Positions 1 through 7,709 are shown, counted from the first letter of the stretch. The stretch is 8,915 nucleotides of DNA from Acidiferrobacteraceae bacterium (GCA_002714255.1 PAWW01000061.1:21940-30854), one strand, 5' to 3'. The notes: a model not told the origin generated them from the letters alone. Numbers and translations are program-made.

Positions 1-1148
1 TTGTTTATTTCCGCATAAGACAACGGCCGCACGGGGTGAGCCATGGGTCCACTGTCTTCCCGAAACTGATGGGTTCGAACAAGCGCGGCATCTTCTATGC
101 GCTTGACCGCAGCCGAGCCAATGTCTGCACTAAATTGCTGGTCTCGAAAAACAGTGAATCCTTCCTTCAGGCTGAGTTGAAACCAATCACGACAGGTGAC
201 GCGATTGCCTGACCAGTTGTGAAAGTACTCATGTCCGATGACGCCGGCGATGTTATGGTAATCGCGATCAGTCGCTGTCTCAGGCTGGGCAAGGACATAT
301 TTTGTATTAAAAATGTTGAGACCTTTGTTCTCCATTGCACCCATATTAAAGTCACTGACTGCAACCACCATGTAAAGGTCAAGATCGTATTCGCGGCCGT
401 ATTGCACCTCGTCCCAATGCATTGCTTGTTTCAGTGATTCAAGGGCATGTTGGCATTGAGCAATGTCACCTTGCCGTGCGTAAAGACGCAGATCAACGTC
501 TCGTCCAGAACGCGTTTTGAACTTGTCCTGAAGGTATTCGAGGTCACCGGCGACGATAGCGAAAAGGTAACTCGGCTTGGGAAATGGATCATGCCACTTA
601 GTCCAGTGCCGCCCGCCCCCACGGTTTTCTTGTGCTACCAGATTACCGTTAGATAAAAGCACTGGGTAAGATTTTTTATCTGCGGACATCTCGACGGTGT
701 AGATAGACAGAATGTCTGGGCGGTCGATAAAGTACGTGATCCTGCGAAATCCCTCAGCCTCGCATTGTGTAAAGAGGCTATTCTGCGACAGGTAAAGCCC
801 ACTCAGTGCGGTGTTTTGAGTTGGGTGAATGCGATTCTCGATACGTAACTTGCACCGATCGGGTAAGCCTTTTATGAGCAGTCCCCGGTCATGCATCTCT
901 ATGTATTTATCAGCCAGCGGCGCTTCATCAACATATAGGGCTGTTAGAGTCAATGCCTCACTATCGAGTTGGAGCGGCACTTGATCGGGTGTCACTCGCT
1001 CGATCGACAATCGGGAGCACACATTGGTTTCCTCCGCCTGCAGATCAAACTGAAGATCCACCTGAGGGATACGGTACGTCGGTGGGCGGTAATCGCGCAG
1101 ATAGGTCCGGTCAGGTGCGCGGTGGCGAGGGGATAATTCAGTAGTCAT
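1..1148 (-). CDS. pepN: Aminopeptidase N (M1 family), N-terminal part, cut by window edge
   Basis: This is a zinc metallopeptidase that removes N-terminal residues from peptides, and in bacteria it is usually cytoplasmic. Reading leftward from ATG 1148, the frame stays open to base 3 and gives 382 residues of a family usually about 870-890 long, so the C-terminal half lies outside the window. Visible landmarks are the CEAEGFRRITYFIDRPD region of the N-terminal beta domain, the substrate-binding GAMEN at residues 270-274, and the zinc site HEYFH with H306, E307 and H310, the third ligand E329 falling in LKEG. The following stretch (VFRDQQFSAD, then PMAHPVRP) closely follows my recollection of E. 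coli PepN. The start is supported by alignment of the DYRPPTYRIPQVDLQFDL region with the E. coli N-terminus and by a modest AGGG five bases upstream. An ATG further upstream runs into a stop after five codons. The gene is divergent from the DUF465 gene. Confidence 0.95.
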   Translation of the reverse strand, partial: MTTELSPRHRAPDRTYLRDYRPPTYRIPQVDLQFDLQAEETNVCSRLSIERVTPDQVPLQLDSEALTLTALYVDEAPLADKYIEMHDRGLLIKGLPDRCKLRIENRIHPTQNTALSGLYLSQNSLFTQCEAEGFRRITYFIDRPDILSIYTVEMSADKKSYPVLLSNGNLVAQENRGGGRHWTKWHDPFPKPSYLFAIVAGDLEYLQDKFKTRSGRDVDLRLYARQGDIAQCQHALESLKQAMHWDEVQYGREYDLDLYMVVAVSDFNMGAMENKGLNIFNTKYVLAQPETATDRDYHNIAGVIGHEYFHNWSGNRVTCRDWFQLSLKEGFTVFRDQQFSADIGSAAVKRIEDAALVRTHQFREDSGPMAHPVRPLSYAEIN

Positions 1149-1407
1149 CAGGACCCTAACAGCATGATCAGTGTGTGGAGCAAGAGGATAGCGCAACCCG
1201 GCCACGATAGGACCAGATGCCGACTCGCCAGGACAGGAAATATCGCACCTCCGCCAGCGGCAGGGGGATGAAAGTGGTGGGTAAAGGGAGTAGCATGTCA
1301 CTTGGCGGGAGTGGTAGACACGGTTTTCCCGGCACCAGAGAGCGGGACCGAGTTTTCCATTGCTTAACCATCGGCGTTGACCGCTGGACAATGACTGAGG
1401 AGAGACT
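1149..1407. other. Divergent intergenic region between pepN and the DUF465 gene
   Basis: This 259-base gap separates two divergently transcribed genes and should hold both promoters. I see no convincing -35/-10 pair on either strand and no stable hairpin with a T tract. A 67-codon proline-rich minus-strand frame (1168-1371) has no ribosome binding site and no recognisable motif. The only clear element is the AGGAGA ribosome binding site of the DUF465 gene at 1398-1403, five bases from its ATG. Confidence 0.5.
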
Positions 1408-1614
1408 ATGGGCGTGGAATTATTCGATACACTGACAAACCGAATCAGCGAACTAAAGTCCGAGCACCGGGTCCTTGATGGCCAACTAGAGGCACTCGCG
1501 GATGATCCAACCGTTAATGATTTACAGGTTCGTCGTCTAAAGAAAAGAAAACTATTCCTTAAAGACAGTATCGCGCATCTCGAAAAACAATTGATTCCCG
1601 ACGCGACCGCGTAG
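1408..1614 (+). CDS. YdcH/DUF465 family small coiled-coil protein
   Basis: This is a 68-residue charged, almost entirely helical protein of the YdcH/DUF465 type, whose molecular role is not established. The family signature is the C-terminal helix with VRRLKKRKLFLKDSIAHLE (about residues 41-59), preceded by a short helix, a DDPTVNDLQ turn, and an N-terminal helix starting near residue 8. Heptad-like hydrophobic spacing suggests a two-helix hairpin or a coiled-coil oligomer. There is no signal peptide, membrane segment or cysteine. The start is well supported by AGGAGA (1398-1403) five bases before the ATG. It is the only plus-strand gene here, divergent from pepN and convergent with ahcY, whose stop lies 60 bases further on. 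That short gap shows no clear terminator for either gene, only a CGAG/CTCG pair with a very long loop before AATTTTAA. Length and motif fit the family well, but no specific function can be given. Confidence 0.85.
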   Translation: MGVELFDTLTNRISELKSEHRVLDGQLEALADDPTVNDLQVRRLKKRKLFLKDSIAHLEKQLIPDATA

Positions 1615-1674
1615 CGCTGATGTAGGCACCGGTGGAAAAGCCCCGAGACCTCTGATGACTACACGACTCGAATT

Positions 1675-3087
1675 TTAATAACGATAGTACTCTGGTTTGT
1701 ACGGGCCCGAAGCGTCAACGCCAATATAATCGGCCTGGTCTTCTCGTAGTGTTGTCAATTCAGCACCAAGCTTGCCAAGATGTAACCGAGCCACCTGTTC
1801 ATCAAGTTTTTTTGGCAGCACGTGTACGCTCTGAGAATAGCGCTCCGGGTTTTTCCACAGTTCAATTTGGGCAAGCACCTGATTGGTAAATGAGTTGGAC
1901 ATTACAAAACTTGGGTGGCCAGTGCCGCAGCCGAGATTGACGAGGCGGCCCTGTGCAAGAAGGATCAACCGCTTGCCGTCCGGAAAAATAACATGGTCGA
2001 CTTGGTCTTTGATATTTTCCCAAGGGTAGTTCTGCAGGCTGGCGACATCAATTTCGTTGTCAAAATGGCCAATGTTGCAGACGATTGCCTGGTTCTTCAT
2101 TGCTCGAAGGTGATCGGCTGTGATGACGTGGTAGTTGCCGGTGGCAGTGACAAAGATATCCGCCTTATCAGCAGCGTAGTCCATTGTGACTACGCGGTAA
2201 CCTTCCATTGCGGCCTGCATGGCACATATGGGGTCGATTTCGGTTATCCATACATTGGCGCCTAGCCCGCGCAGAGATTGAGCGCTGCCTTTGCCGACAT
2301 CACCGTAGCCGGCAACGACAGCAATCTTGCCGGCAATCATGACGTCCGTCGCTCGCTTGATTCCGTCAACCAGTGATTCTCGACAACCATACAGATTATC
2401 GAACTTAGATTTGGTTACAGAATCATTGACATTAATTGCCGAACAAGGCAGTTCTCCTCGCTCTTGCATCTGGTAAAGGCGATGAACGCCGGTCGTGGTT
2501 TCTTCTGTGATGCCCTGCAGATTGCCGACAATGCGGCCATAGAATTCGGGATCCTTGTCAAGACGCTGCGCGATACTCGCGAAGAGCGCCTCTTCTTCTT
2601 CGCCGGTTGGTTTCTGTATTAAGTTGCGATCAGTAGCCGCTCGGGCACCGAGAGTCACAAGCAAAGTCGCGTCCCCACCATCGTCCAGGATCATGTTGGG
2701 GGTCTCATTACCGGGCCATTCCATAATGCGGTGGGTATAGTCCCAGTATTCGGTCAGTGACTCACCCTTGTACGCAAATACGGGGACACCGCTGGTAGCG
2801 ATAGCGGCAGCAGCATGGTCCTGGGTAGAGTAGATATTGCATGAAGCCCAACGTACGGTAGCACCCAAAGCCGTTAGCGACTCGATGAGTACAGCGGTCT
2901 GGATCGTCATGTGGAGCGACCCGGCGATGCGAGTGCCAGCAAGGGGTTGGGCAGCTTGGTATTCTTCCCTGACCGCCATTAGCCCCGGCATTTCCGTTTC
3001 GGCAATGCGAATTTCTTTACGACCCCATTCTGCCAAAGCAAGGTCCGCCACCACATAGTCGGTGCCAGAAACGATTGCAGCATTCAT
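1675..3087 (-). CDS. ahcY: Adenosylhomocysteinase (S-adenosyl-L-homocysteine hydrolase)
   Basis: This NAD-dependent cytoplasmic enzyme splits S-adenosylhomocysteine into adenosine and homocysteine, relieving product inhibition of methyltransferases. From ATG 3087 it is 470 residues, the length of bacterial forms with an extra insert of about 40 residues (here around 157-192, with EEEE at 163-166). Catalytic-domain residues by family alignment are H59 (SLHMT), D135 (DDGGD), E196 (EETTTG), and K226, D230, N231 and C235 in the [12 protein letters not shown] block. The Rossmann NAD site GYGDVGKG is at 260-267, followed by H341 (IGHFDNE), H391 (GTGHPSF) and the C-terminal KPEYYRY, which supplies K464 and Y468 to the neighbouring subunit's cofactor. 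No key residue is missing. ATG 3087 is preferred over the in-frame TTG at 3093 because GGAGAG lies six bases before the ATG but abuts the TTG. The gene follows metK, with an SAH riboswitch in its leader. Confidence 0.97.
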   Translation of the reverse strand: MNAAIVSGTDYVVADLALAEWGRKEIRIAETEMPGLMAVREEYQAAQPLAGTRIAGSLHMTIQTAVLIESLTALGATVRWASCNIYSTQDHAAAAIATSGVPVFAYKGESLTEYWDYTHRIMEWPGNETPNMILDDGGDATLLVTLGARAATDRNLIQKPTGEEEEALFASIAQRLDKDPEFYGRIVGNLQGITEETTTGVHRLYQMQERGELPCSAINVNDSVTKSKFDNLYGCRESLVDGIKRATDVMIAGKIAVVAGYGDVGKGSAQSLRGLGANVWITEIDPICAMQAAMEGYRVVTMDYAADKADIFVTATGNYHVITADHLRAMKNQAIVCNIGHFDNEIDVASLQNYPWENIKDQVDHVIFPDGKRLILLAQGRLVNLGCGTGHPSFVMSNSFTNQVLAQIELWKNPERYSQSVHVLPKKLDEQVARLHLGKLGAELTTLREDQADYIGVDASGPYKPEYYRY

Positions 3088-3093
3088 AGCCAA

Positions 3094-3099
3094 CTCTCC
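3094..3099 (-). promoter_or_regulatory. Ribosome binding site of ahcY (decides the start)
   Basis: GGAGAG lies six bases upstream of ATG 3087 and directly against the alternative TTG at 3093, so the ATG is the usable start. The site sits inside a small possible hairpin, ACTC (3104-3101) with GAGT (3096-3093) around loop TGGA. This could be part of how the upstream riboswitch controls access to the ribosome, but the four-pair stem is weak and that role is inference. Confidence 0.7.
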
Positions 3100-3133
3100 A
3101 GAGTAACTAAGCGCAGTTTGCTTCTAAATTCAT

Positions 3134-3181
3134 GCCGTTAGCCGAGCCTGACAGGGATATCCTGTTGCAACGCTCCTCGAC
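3134..3181 (-). promoter_or_regulatory. S-adenosylhomocysteine (SAH) riboswitch in the ahcY leader
   Basis: The minus-strand leader of ahcY carries the conserved core of the SAH riboswitch in order: CGAGGAGCG (3179-3171), TTGCAAC, a variable hairpin, CAGGCTCGG (3150-3142) and AACGGC (3139-3134). Helix P1 forms from GUCGAG (3181-3176) with CUCGGC (3146-3141). The variable P2 arm is ACAGG (3165-3161) with CCUGU (3155-3151) around a five-base loop. In this class, SAH binding is known to raise expression of the downstream SAH-recycling gene, and ahcY directly downstream fits exactly. Half of the pseudoknot is unusual: the canonical GCGCUC strand that follows AACG in known examples is replaced by GCATGAA, leaving only GUUG (3171-3168) with CGGC (3137-3134). 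Sequence and context together make the class assignment strong. The exact expression platform is not clear. Confidence 0.88.
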
Positions 3182-3208
3182 AACAACAAGGCTCGCCCAC
3201 TGGCAAGC
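3182..3208 (-). terminator. Terminator-like hairpin between metK and the ahcY riboswitch
   Basis: On the minus strand GCUUGCC (3208-3202) pairs with GGCGAGC (3197-3191) around loop AGUG, seven pairs including one U-G. It is followed by CUUGUUGUUGU, a U-rich but interrupted tail. It lies 38 bases after the metK stop and touches the SAH riboswitch. It may end metK transcripts, giving ahcY its own leader transcript, or only reduce read-through. The interrupted U tract makes efficiency uncertain, and I see no strong promoter between it and the riboswitch. Confidence 0.45.
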
Positions 3209-3246
3209 TTAAGAAATAACCGCTTGAGTCAGCAACAATCGATCAG

Positions 3247-4413
3247 TTACAGACCTGCAGCGGATCGCATGATTTCGGCCTTATCAGTCTTTTCCCAATG
3301 GAAGTCAGGGTCTTCGCGGCCAAAATGCCCGTACGCTGCACTCTTGCGATAAATCGGTCGCAGTAGATCAAGTTCTCGAATGATGCCTTTGGGGCGCAGA
3401 TCAAAGTGGGCATGCACCAACTTTTCGATTTCCTCTTCTGGAATCACCGCGGTACCTTGGGTGTTGACCATTAGTGACACCGGTTGGGCAACGCCGATGG
3501 CATAAGCCACTTGCACTTCACATTGAGTCGCTAATCCTGCCGCAACAATATTTTTTGCTACGTAGCGCATGGCATAAGCAGCAGATCGGTCGACCTTGGA
3601 CGGGTCTTTGCCGGAAAAAGCACCGCCGCCGTGGTGAGCGGCACCGCCATAAGTGTCGACCACAATCTTGCGACCCGTCAGACCACAATCCCCATGGGGT
3701 CCGCCGATGACGAAACTGCCAGTCGGGTTAACCAGATAACGTGTTTTTTCTGTGACCATGTTTTGCGGCAACACGGGTTTTATGATTTCCTCGATCACCG
3801 CCTCCGATAGGGCGCCATGTTCAATGTCTTCCGCATGCTGGGTAGAGAGAACCACAGTATCCACCGAAACAGGTACACCGTCTTCGTACAGTACAGTGAT
3901 CTGGCTCTTGGCATCCGGGCGTAGCCAAGGCAAGCGACCGCTGCGACGCACTTCTGCCTGGCGCTCAACGAGACGGTGGGCATAGGTGATTGCAAATGGC
4001 ATCAATACGTCGGTTTCGCTGCACGCAAAGCCAAACATCAGACCCTGATCGCCTGCGCCTTGTTCTAGGTCAAGTCCTTCGCCTTCGTTGACTCCTTGGG
4101 CGATGTTGGGTGATTGCTTATCCAGCGCCACCATGACGGAGCAACTCTTATAATCGTAGCCCATGTCGGATGACGTGTAGCCGATATCTCGGATGGTGTT
4201 ACGCACGATGTCGGCGTAATCCACTTGAGCAGCAGTGGTGATTTCACCCGATACCAAGGCGAGGCCGGTATTGACGAGTGTTTCACACGCAACCCGCGAA
4301 GAGGGGTCTTGCATGATCACAGCATCGAGTATCGAGTCCGAAATTTGATCAGCCATTTTGTCTGGATGACCCTCGGAGACCGATTCCGAGGTAAAGAGAA
4401 AACTGCGTGCCAT
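3247..4413 (-). CDS. metK: S-adenosylmethionine synthetase (methionine adenosyltransferase)
   Basis: This cytoplasmic enzyme joins methionine and ATP to form S-adenosylmethionine, releasing phosphate and pyrophosphate. It needs Mg2+ and K+ and is normally a tetramer. The 388-residue length matches bacterial MetK (384 in E. coli). The N-terminus carries [11 protein letters not shown] with H16 and D18 for ATP and metal binding. The first family signature GAGDQG is at 119-124, the DAKSQ substrate segment at 167-171, and the second signature GGGAFSGKD at 262-270, followed by P-S-K-V-D-R. All expected active-site landmarks are present, and the C-terminal [13 protein letters not shown] is typical. 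ATG 4413 gives the standard start of the family. Its ribosome binding site is weak (GGGA, six bases upstream). It lies 122 bases downstream of ileS, beyond a good terminator, and upstream of ahcY, so the two methylation-cycle genes are neighbours. No SAM riboswitch is recognisable in its leader. Confidence 0.97.
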   Translation of the reverse strand: MARSFLFTSESVSEGHPDKMADQISDSILDAVIMQDPSSRVACETLVNTGLALVSGEITTAAQVDYADIVRNTIRDIGYTSSDMGYDYKSCSVMVALDKQSPNIAQGVNEGEGLDLEQGAGDQGLMFGFACSETDVLMPFAITYAHRLVERQAEVRRSGRLPWLRPDAKSQITVLYEDGVPVSVDTVVLSTQHAEDIEHGALSEAVIEEIIKPVLPQNMVTEKTRYLVNPTGSFVIGGPHGDCGLTGRKIVVDTYGGAAHHGGGAFSGKDPSKVDRSAAYAMRYVAKNIVAAGLATQCEVQVAYAIGVAQPVSLMVNTQGTAVIPEEEIEKLVHAHFDLRPKGIIRELDLLRPIYRKSAAYGHFGREDPDFHWEKTDKAEIMRSAAGL

Positions 4414-4466
4414 GAGAAATCCCGCCGTTCAGTCAAGTGGTGCCAACGAAGGCCGCATGGTACCAG

Positions 4467-4495
4467 AACAAAATGGGTCACAGACCATGTAACCC
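4467..4495 (-). terminator. Intrinsic terminator after ileS
   Basis: On the minus strand GGGUUACA (4495-4488) pairs along its full length with UGUGACCC (4482-4475), eight pairs including one U-G, around the five-base loop UGGUC. It is followed by AUUUUGUU. It starts 41 bases after the ileS stop codon and sits in the ileS-metK gap, so it should end or attenuate ileS transcripts before metK. Only 53 bases remain between it and the metK start, and no clear promoter is visible there. The metK promoter may therefore overlap the hairpin, or some read-through may feed metK. Confidence 0.72.
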
Positions 4496-4535
4496 GGATT
4501 ACTACTATCCAACCAACAACCTTTTTATGTCGTGA

Positions 4536-7500
4536 TTAATTTACCTTTTCTATCGTGATAAACCACCGGTGCTGCTCCAGTTGGTGTGATACGGAATTTG
4601 CCGCGTCTTGTGCTTCGTTTTCTAGCCAAGTCGTAGCGAGGGTCTCGGACATGATGTAGTCGCGATAGGCCGTTAAGACACCATCGATAGCGGGGGATCC
4701 TTGAATACCGAGTGCAATGCGGTCAGATATCTGTAGACCGGTTGTTTTTCGTGCTTCCTGAACGGTCCGCACCATCTCGCGAGCGAGGCCCTCCGTTTTA
4801 AGGGCAGGGGTGAGTTCAGTATCCAGCGCGACCAGAAATCCCTCCGATTCCGCGCTGGCAAAGCCAGGGGCCGCCGTGGTTTCAACGAGCAGATCTTCTG
4901 GGCCAAACTCAAACCGTTGGCCTTCGACGTCGAGCGTGATGGAGTCTCCCGCAGCCTGGGCTTTGGCTACGTTGGCGCCATTAACGTCATTCAGCATAGC
5001 CCTCACGGCAGGGACATACTTTCCGAGACGCTTACCGACTCTGGGTAGGTTCGGCTTGATGCGATATGTCACCAACTGTGCATCTTGCTCAATGACTTCA
5101 ATGATTTTTACGTTCAGTTCATCTAGCACTTGGTCGCGGTGTGCGTCGAGTTTTTCCACCATGTTTTTATTAGGCAGTCGGACTAACAGGCGAGAGAGTG
5201 GTTGACGCACTCGTATACGGCTGCTTTCGCGTGCTGTGCGCCCCAGTGCGACCACTTTTTGCACTATGGATAGTGCTTCAATCAATGCGTCGTTCTGCCA
5301 TGCAGGATCGACCGCAGGCCACGATGTCATATGTACGCTTACTGGCGCTGCCTGGTCGGTGGAACGAACCAGATTCTGGTAAATCTCTTCGCTGAGAAAC
5401 GGGGTGAACGGTGCCATGAGGCGATGGACCAGGTTGAGGCATTGGTACAGTGTGAGATAGGCCGATTGCTTGTCGATTCCGCTCTCACTTTTCCAGAATC
5501 GCCGGCGGTTGCGGCGCACGTACCAATTGCTGAGTTGATCGACAAACGATTCGATGACGCTACCCGCACGGTGGGCGTCGTATTGTTCCAGTGCCGCGGT
5601 GGTTTGCTCTACCGTGCGATGCGCCAGCGCGAGAATCCATCGATCGATCTCCGGCCGTTCGGGCAAAGGGACATCTTGTTTGATATCAACTTGGTCAAGG
5701 GAGGCATAAAGAGTAAAAAATGCGTAGGTGTTCCACAGCGTATTAATGAATGAACTGGCCACTTCCGCGATGATCGCGACGGAGATGCGTTTTTGCACAT
5801 CCGGCGTCAGGCGGGCAAGAAAATACCATCGTAAGGGGTCGGCACCGATATGGTCAAAAACATCATAAGGATTGACAATATTGCCTAGCGACTTCGACAT
5901 CTTCTTTCCGTCGCCATCCACAATGTGACTCAAGCAGATACAATTTCGATAGGCGACGCTGTCGGACACCAGCGTCGCGATGGCGTGGAGGCTGTAGAAC
6001 CAGCCGCGGGTCTGATCGATCGCTTCACAGATGTAGTCAGCGGGGAAATGTTGTTCGAACTCCTGCTGATTTTCGAACGGGTAGTGCCACTGTGCGTAGG
6101 ACATGGCCCCGGAATCGAACCAACAATCGATGACTTCGGGCACGCGGCGATACTCCCGTCCATTATCGGGATGGGTAAAGTGCACTTCATCAATGGCGGG
6201 TCGGTGTAGATCAAGCGCCGCCAATGATCGACCGCACAGTGTTTCCAGTTCCTTCACTGAGCCGATGCAAACGTAGTCACCTTCGCCATCGGTCCACACT
6301 GGCAGCGGTGTACCCCAAAAACGTTCGCGCGATAATGCCCAGTCGACGTTGTGTTCTAGCCAGTTGCCAAAACGTCCGCTGCGAATCGTTTCCGGAACCC
6401 AGTTAATGGTGGAGTTGAGCTCGACCATTCGGTCGCGCACTGCCGTAGTTCGAATATACCAGGCGTTCTTAGCGTAGTAGATCAGTGGGTCACCGGTGCG
6501 CCAGCCGAAAGGATAATTATGGCGGTGGGTCTCGGATCGAAAGAGCAGGCCACGCTCGCGCAGTATCTCGATGATGGTGGGGTCCGCGTCTTTAAAGAAT
6601 TGACCTTGAACGGGTGTGACTTCGTCCTTGAAACACCCGTCGAGGCCGATTCCGTGTACCACTGGTAAACCATGGGCTTGTCCCAGGGCAAGATCGTCTA
6701 CGCCGTACGCAGGCGCAGTGTGGACGATACCGGTGCCATCGTCTGTGCTGACAAAATCAGCGGTCAGGACGCGACAGATATCTCCCTCGGCAGGTAGCTC
6801 ATCGAATAACCGTTGGTAGCGCAACCCCATCAGATCCTCACCCTTTACGCGTCGCACAATGGTGTGCGGCCCCTCGCCAAGCACTTTGTCGACGAGCTGT
6901 GCGGCAAGAATCAGGGTTTCCCCACCGTGTTCGACAAAGGCGTAATCGATGCTTGCGCCGACTGCCAGAGCCAGGTTGGCCGGTAAGGTCCACGGCGTGG
7001 TAGTCCAGACGAGAAAATAGGTTTTATCCTCGCCGATAACTGGAAAACGGACGGTGATCGATGGGTCGTCAACCTCGCGGTAACCTTGGGCAACCTCGTG
7101 AGAGGACAGAGTAGCCCCGATACGAGGGTCGTAGGGAACCACCTTATAGTCCTGATAAATCAGATCTTTGTTCCAGATAGTTTTCAGGAGGTGCCAGACC
7201 GACTCGATATAGTGGTTGTCGAGCGTGTAATACGCCTGGTCGATGTCAACCCAGAAGCCCATGCGTTCAGTCATCTTTTCCCAATCACCGATGTAACGCA
7301 TCACGGATTCTCGGCAGCGTCGGTTGAACTCGGCAACGCCAATCTTTGCTTCGATTTCCGCTTTATCAAAGATGCCCAGTTCCTTTTCTATCTCATGCTC
7401 AACGGGCAGTCCGTGGGTATCCCAACCAGCTTTTCGTGGCGCATAGAAACCGCGCATTGTTTTGTAACGGGGATAGATGTCCTTGAACGTGCGGGCCAGC

Positions 7501-7679
7501 ACATGGTGAATACCAGGCTGACCGTTTGCGGTCGGTGGGCCTTCGTTAAAAGTGAAGAGCGGGCGCCCTTCAGATTGACTCAGTGTCTGGGCAAAAACGT
7601 CCTTGTCACGCCAGAAATCAAGGATGCGCTGCTCTAGTTGCGGACCTGCGTAGCGAGAAGACACCGTTGAAAAAGACAT
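4536..7679 (-). CDS. ileS: Isoleucyl-tRNA synthetase, type 2 (IleRS2), with a GXHH-altered HIGH motif
   Basis: This class I aminoacyl-tRNA synthetase charges tRNA-Ile with isoleucine in the cytoplasm. It is 1047 residues, longer than E. coli IleRS (938). Domains: N-terminal nucleotide-binding half with GPPTANG (47-53); CP1 editing domain with WTTTPWTLP from W225 and the editing acidic pair D328/D329 in YGVDDL; CWFDSG at 519-524; KMSKS at 593-597; anticodon-binding helix bundle with NWYVRRNRRRFW around 718-729; and an IleRS2-style tail including KPNLPRVGKRLGKYVP from K875. The C-terminal four-cysteine zinc finger of type 1 enzymes is absent. The usual HIGH signature reads GIHH at 56-59. ATG 7679 is the only start after an in-frame upstream TGA and matches the expected N-terminus, but no Shine-Dalgarno sequence is visible (upstream GAACAAACGCC). 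Type 2 enzymes are known to be mupirocin resistant. A terminator follows. Confidence 0.96.
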   Translation of the reverse strand: MSFSTVSSRYAGPQLEQRILDFWRDKDVFAQTLSQSEGRPLFTFNEGPPTANGQPGIHHVLARTFKDIYPRYKTMRGFYAPRKAGWDTHGLPVEHEIEKELGIFDKAEIEAKIGVAEFNRRCRESVMRYIGDWEKMTERMGFWVDIDQAYYTLDNHYIESVWHLLKTIWNKDLIYQDYKVVPYDPRIGATLSSHEVAQGYREVDDPSITVRFPVIGEDKTYFLVWTTTPWTLPANLALAVGASIDYAFVEHGGETLILAAQLVDKVLGEGPHTIVRRVKGEDLMGLRYQRLFDELPAEGDICRVLTADFVSTDDGTGIVHTAPAYGVDDLALGQAHGLPVVHGIGLDGCFKDEVTPVQGQFFKDADPTIIEILRERGLLFRSETHRHNYPFGWRTGDPLIYYAKNAWYIRTTAVRDRMVELNSTINWVPETIRSGRFGNWLEHNVDWALSRERFWGTPLPVWTDGEGDYVCIGSVKELETLCGRSLAALDLHRPAIDEVHFTHPDNGREYRRVPEVIDCWFDSGAMSYAQWHYPFENQQEFEQHFPADYICEAIDQTRGWFYSLHAIATLVSDSVAYRNCICLSHIVDGDGKKMSKSLGNIVNPYDVFDHIGADPLRWYFLARLTPDVQKRISVAIIAEVASSFINTLWNTYAFFTLYASLDQVDIKQDVPLPERPEIDRWILALAHRTVEQTTAALEQYDAHRAGSVIESFVDQLSNWYVRRNRRRFWKSESGIDKQSAYLTLYQCLNLVHRLMAPFTPFLSEEIYQNLVRSTDQAAPVSVHMTSWPAVDPAWQNDALIEALSIVQKVVALGRTARESSRIRVRQPLSRLLVRLPNKNMVEKLDAHRDQVLDELNVKIIEVIEQDAQLVTYRIKPNLPRVGKRLGKYVPAVRAMLNDVNGANVAKAQAAGDSITLDVEGQRFEFGPEDLLVETTAAPGFASAESEGFLVALDTELTPALKTEGLAREMVRTVQEARKTTGLQISDRIALGIQGSPAIDGVLTAYRDYIMSETLATTWLENEAQDAANSVSHQLEQHRWFITIEKVN

Positions 7680-7703
7680 GGCGTTTGTTCGTCAGCGACT
7701 GAA

Positions 7704-7709
7704 AGTATA
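7704..7709 (-). promoter_or_regulatory. Possible -10 element for ileS
   Basis: TATACT on the minus strand, 24 bases before the ileS ATG, matches five of six bases of the sigma-70 -10 consensus. No good -35 hexamer lies 16-18 bases upstream (GGTCAG at 17), and a second TATACA lies eleven bases away. This is a weak candidate only. Confidence 0.25.

Noticed and set aside
1295..1370. tRNA-Leu-like stretch (GGGAGTGGTAGACACGG)
   Set aside because: It resembles the D-arm of tRNA-Leu, but there is no T-loop GGTTCNA motif, no acceptor stem pairing and no plausible anticodon arm.
1168..1371. 67-codon proline-rich minus-strand frame upstream of pepN
   Set aside because: No Shine-Dalgarno sequence, no recognised domain and low-complexity LPLP composition; a chance frame in an intergenic gap is more likely.
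1915..2265. 116-codon plus-strand frame opposite ahcY
   Set aside because: It is fully inside and antisense to the NAD-binding half of AhcY, whose motifs are unmistakable; there is no own ribosome binding site or family signature.
3088..3093. Upstream in-frame TTG start for ahcY, adding two residues
   Set aside because: GGAGAG directly abuts this TTG with no spacer, whereas the ATG at 3087 has a proper six-base spacing.
4428..4448. Sigma-54 promoter (TGGCAC...TTG) upstream of metK
   Set aside because: The spacing between the GG and the expected GC element is wrong: TTG falls two bases too early and GC is missing.
4414..4466. SAM riboswitch in the metK leader
   Set aside because: The 53-base leader after the terminator lacks the conserved cores of SAM riboswitch classes that I know; only the ahcY leader has a recognisable aptamer.
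7086..7637. 183-codon open frame on the plus strand opposite ileS
   Set aside because: It lies wholly antisense to the conserved N-terminal half of IleRS, shows no recognisable motif and is explained as a shadow of that gene's codon pattern. The same applies to the 131- and 140-codon plus frames at 4810-5205 and 5331-5753.
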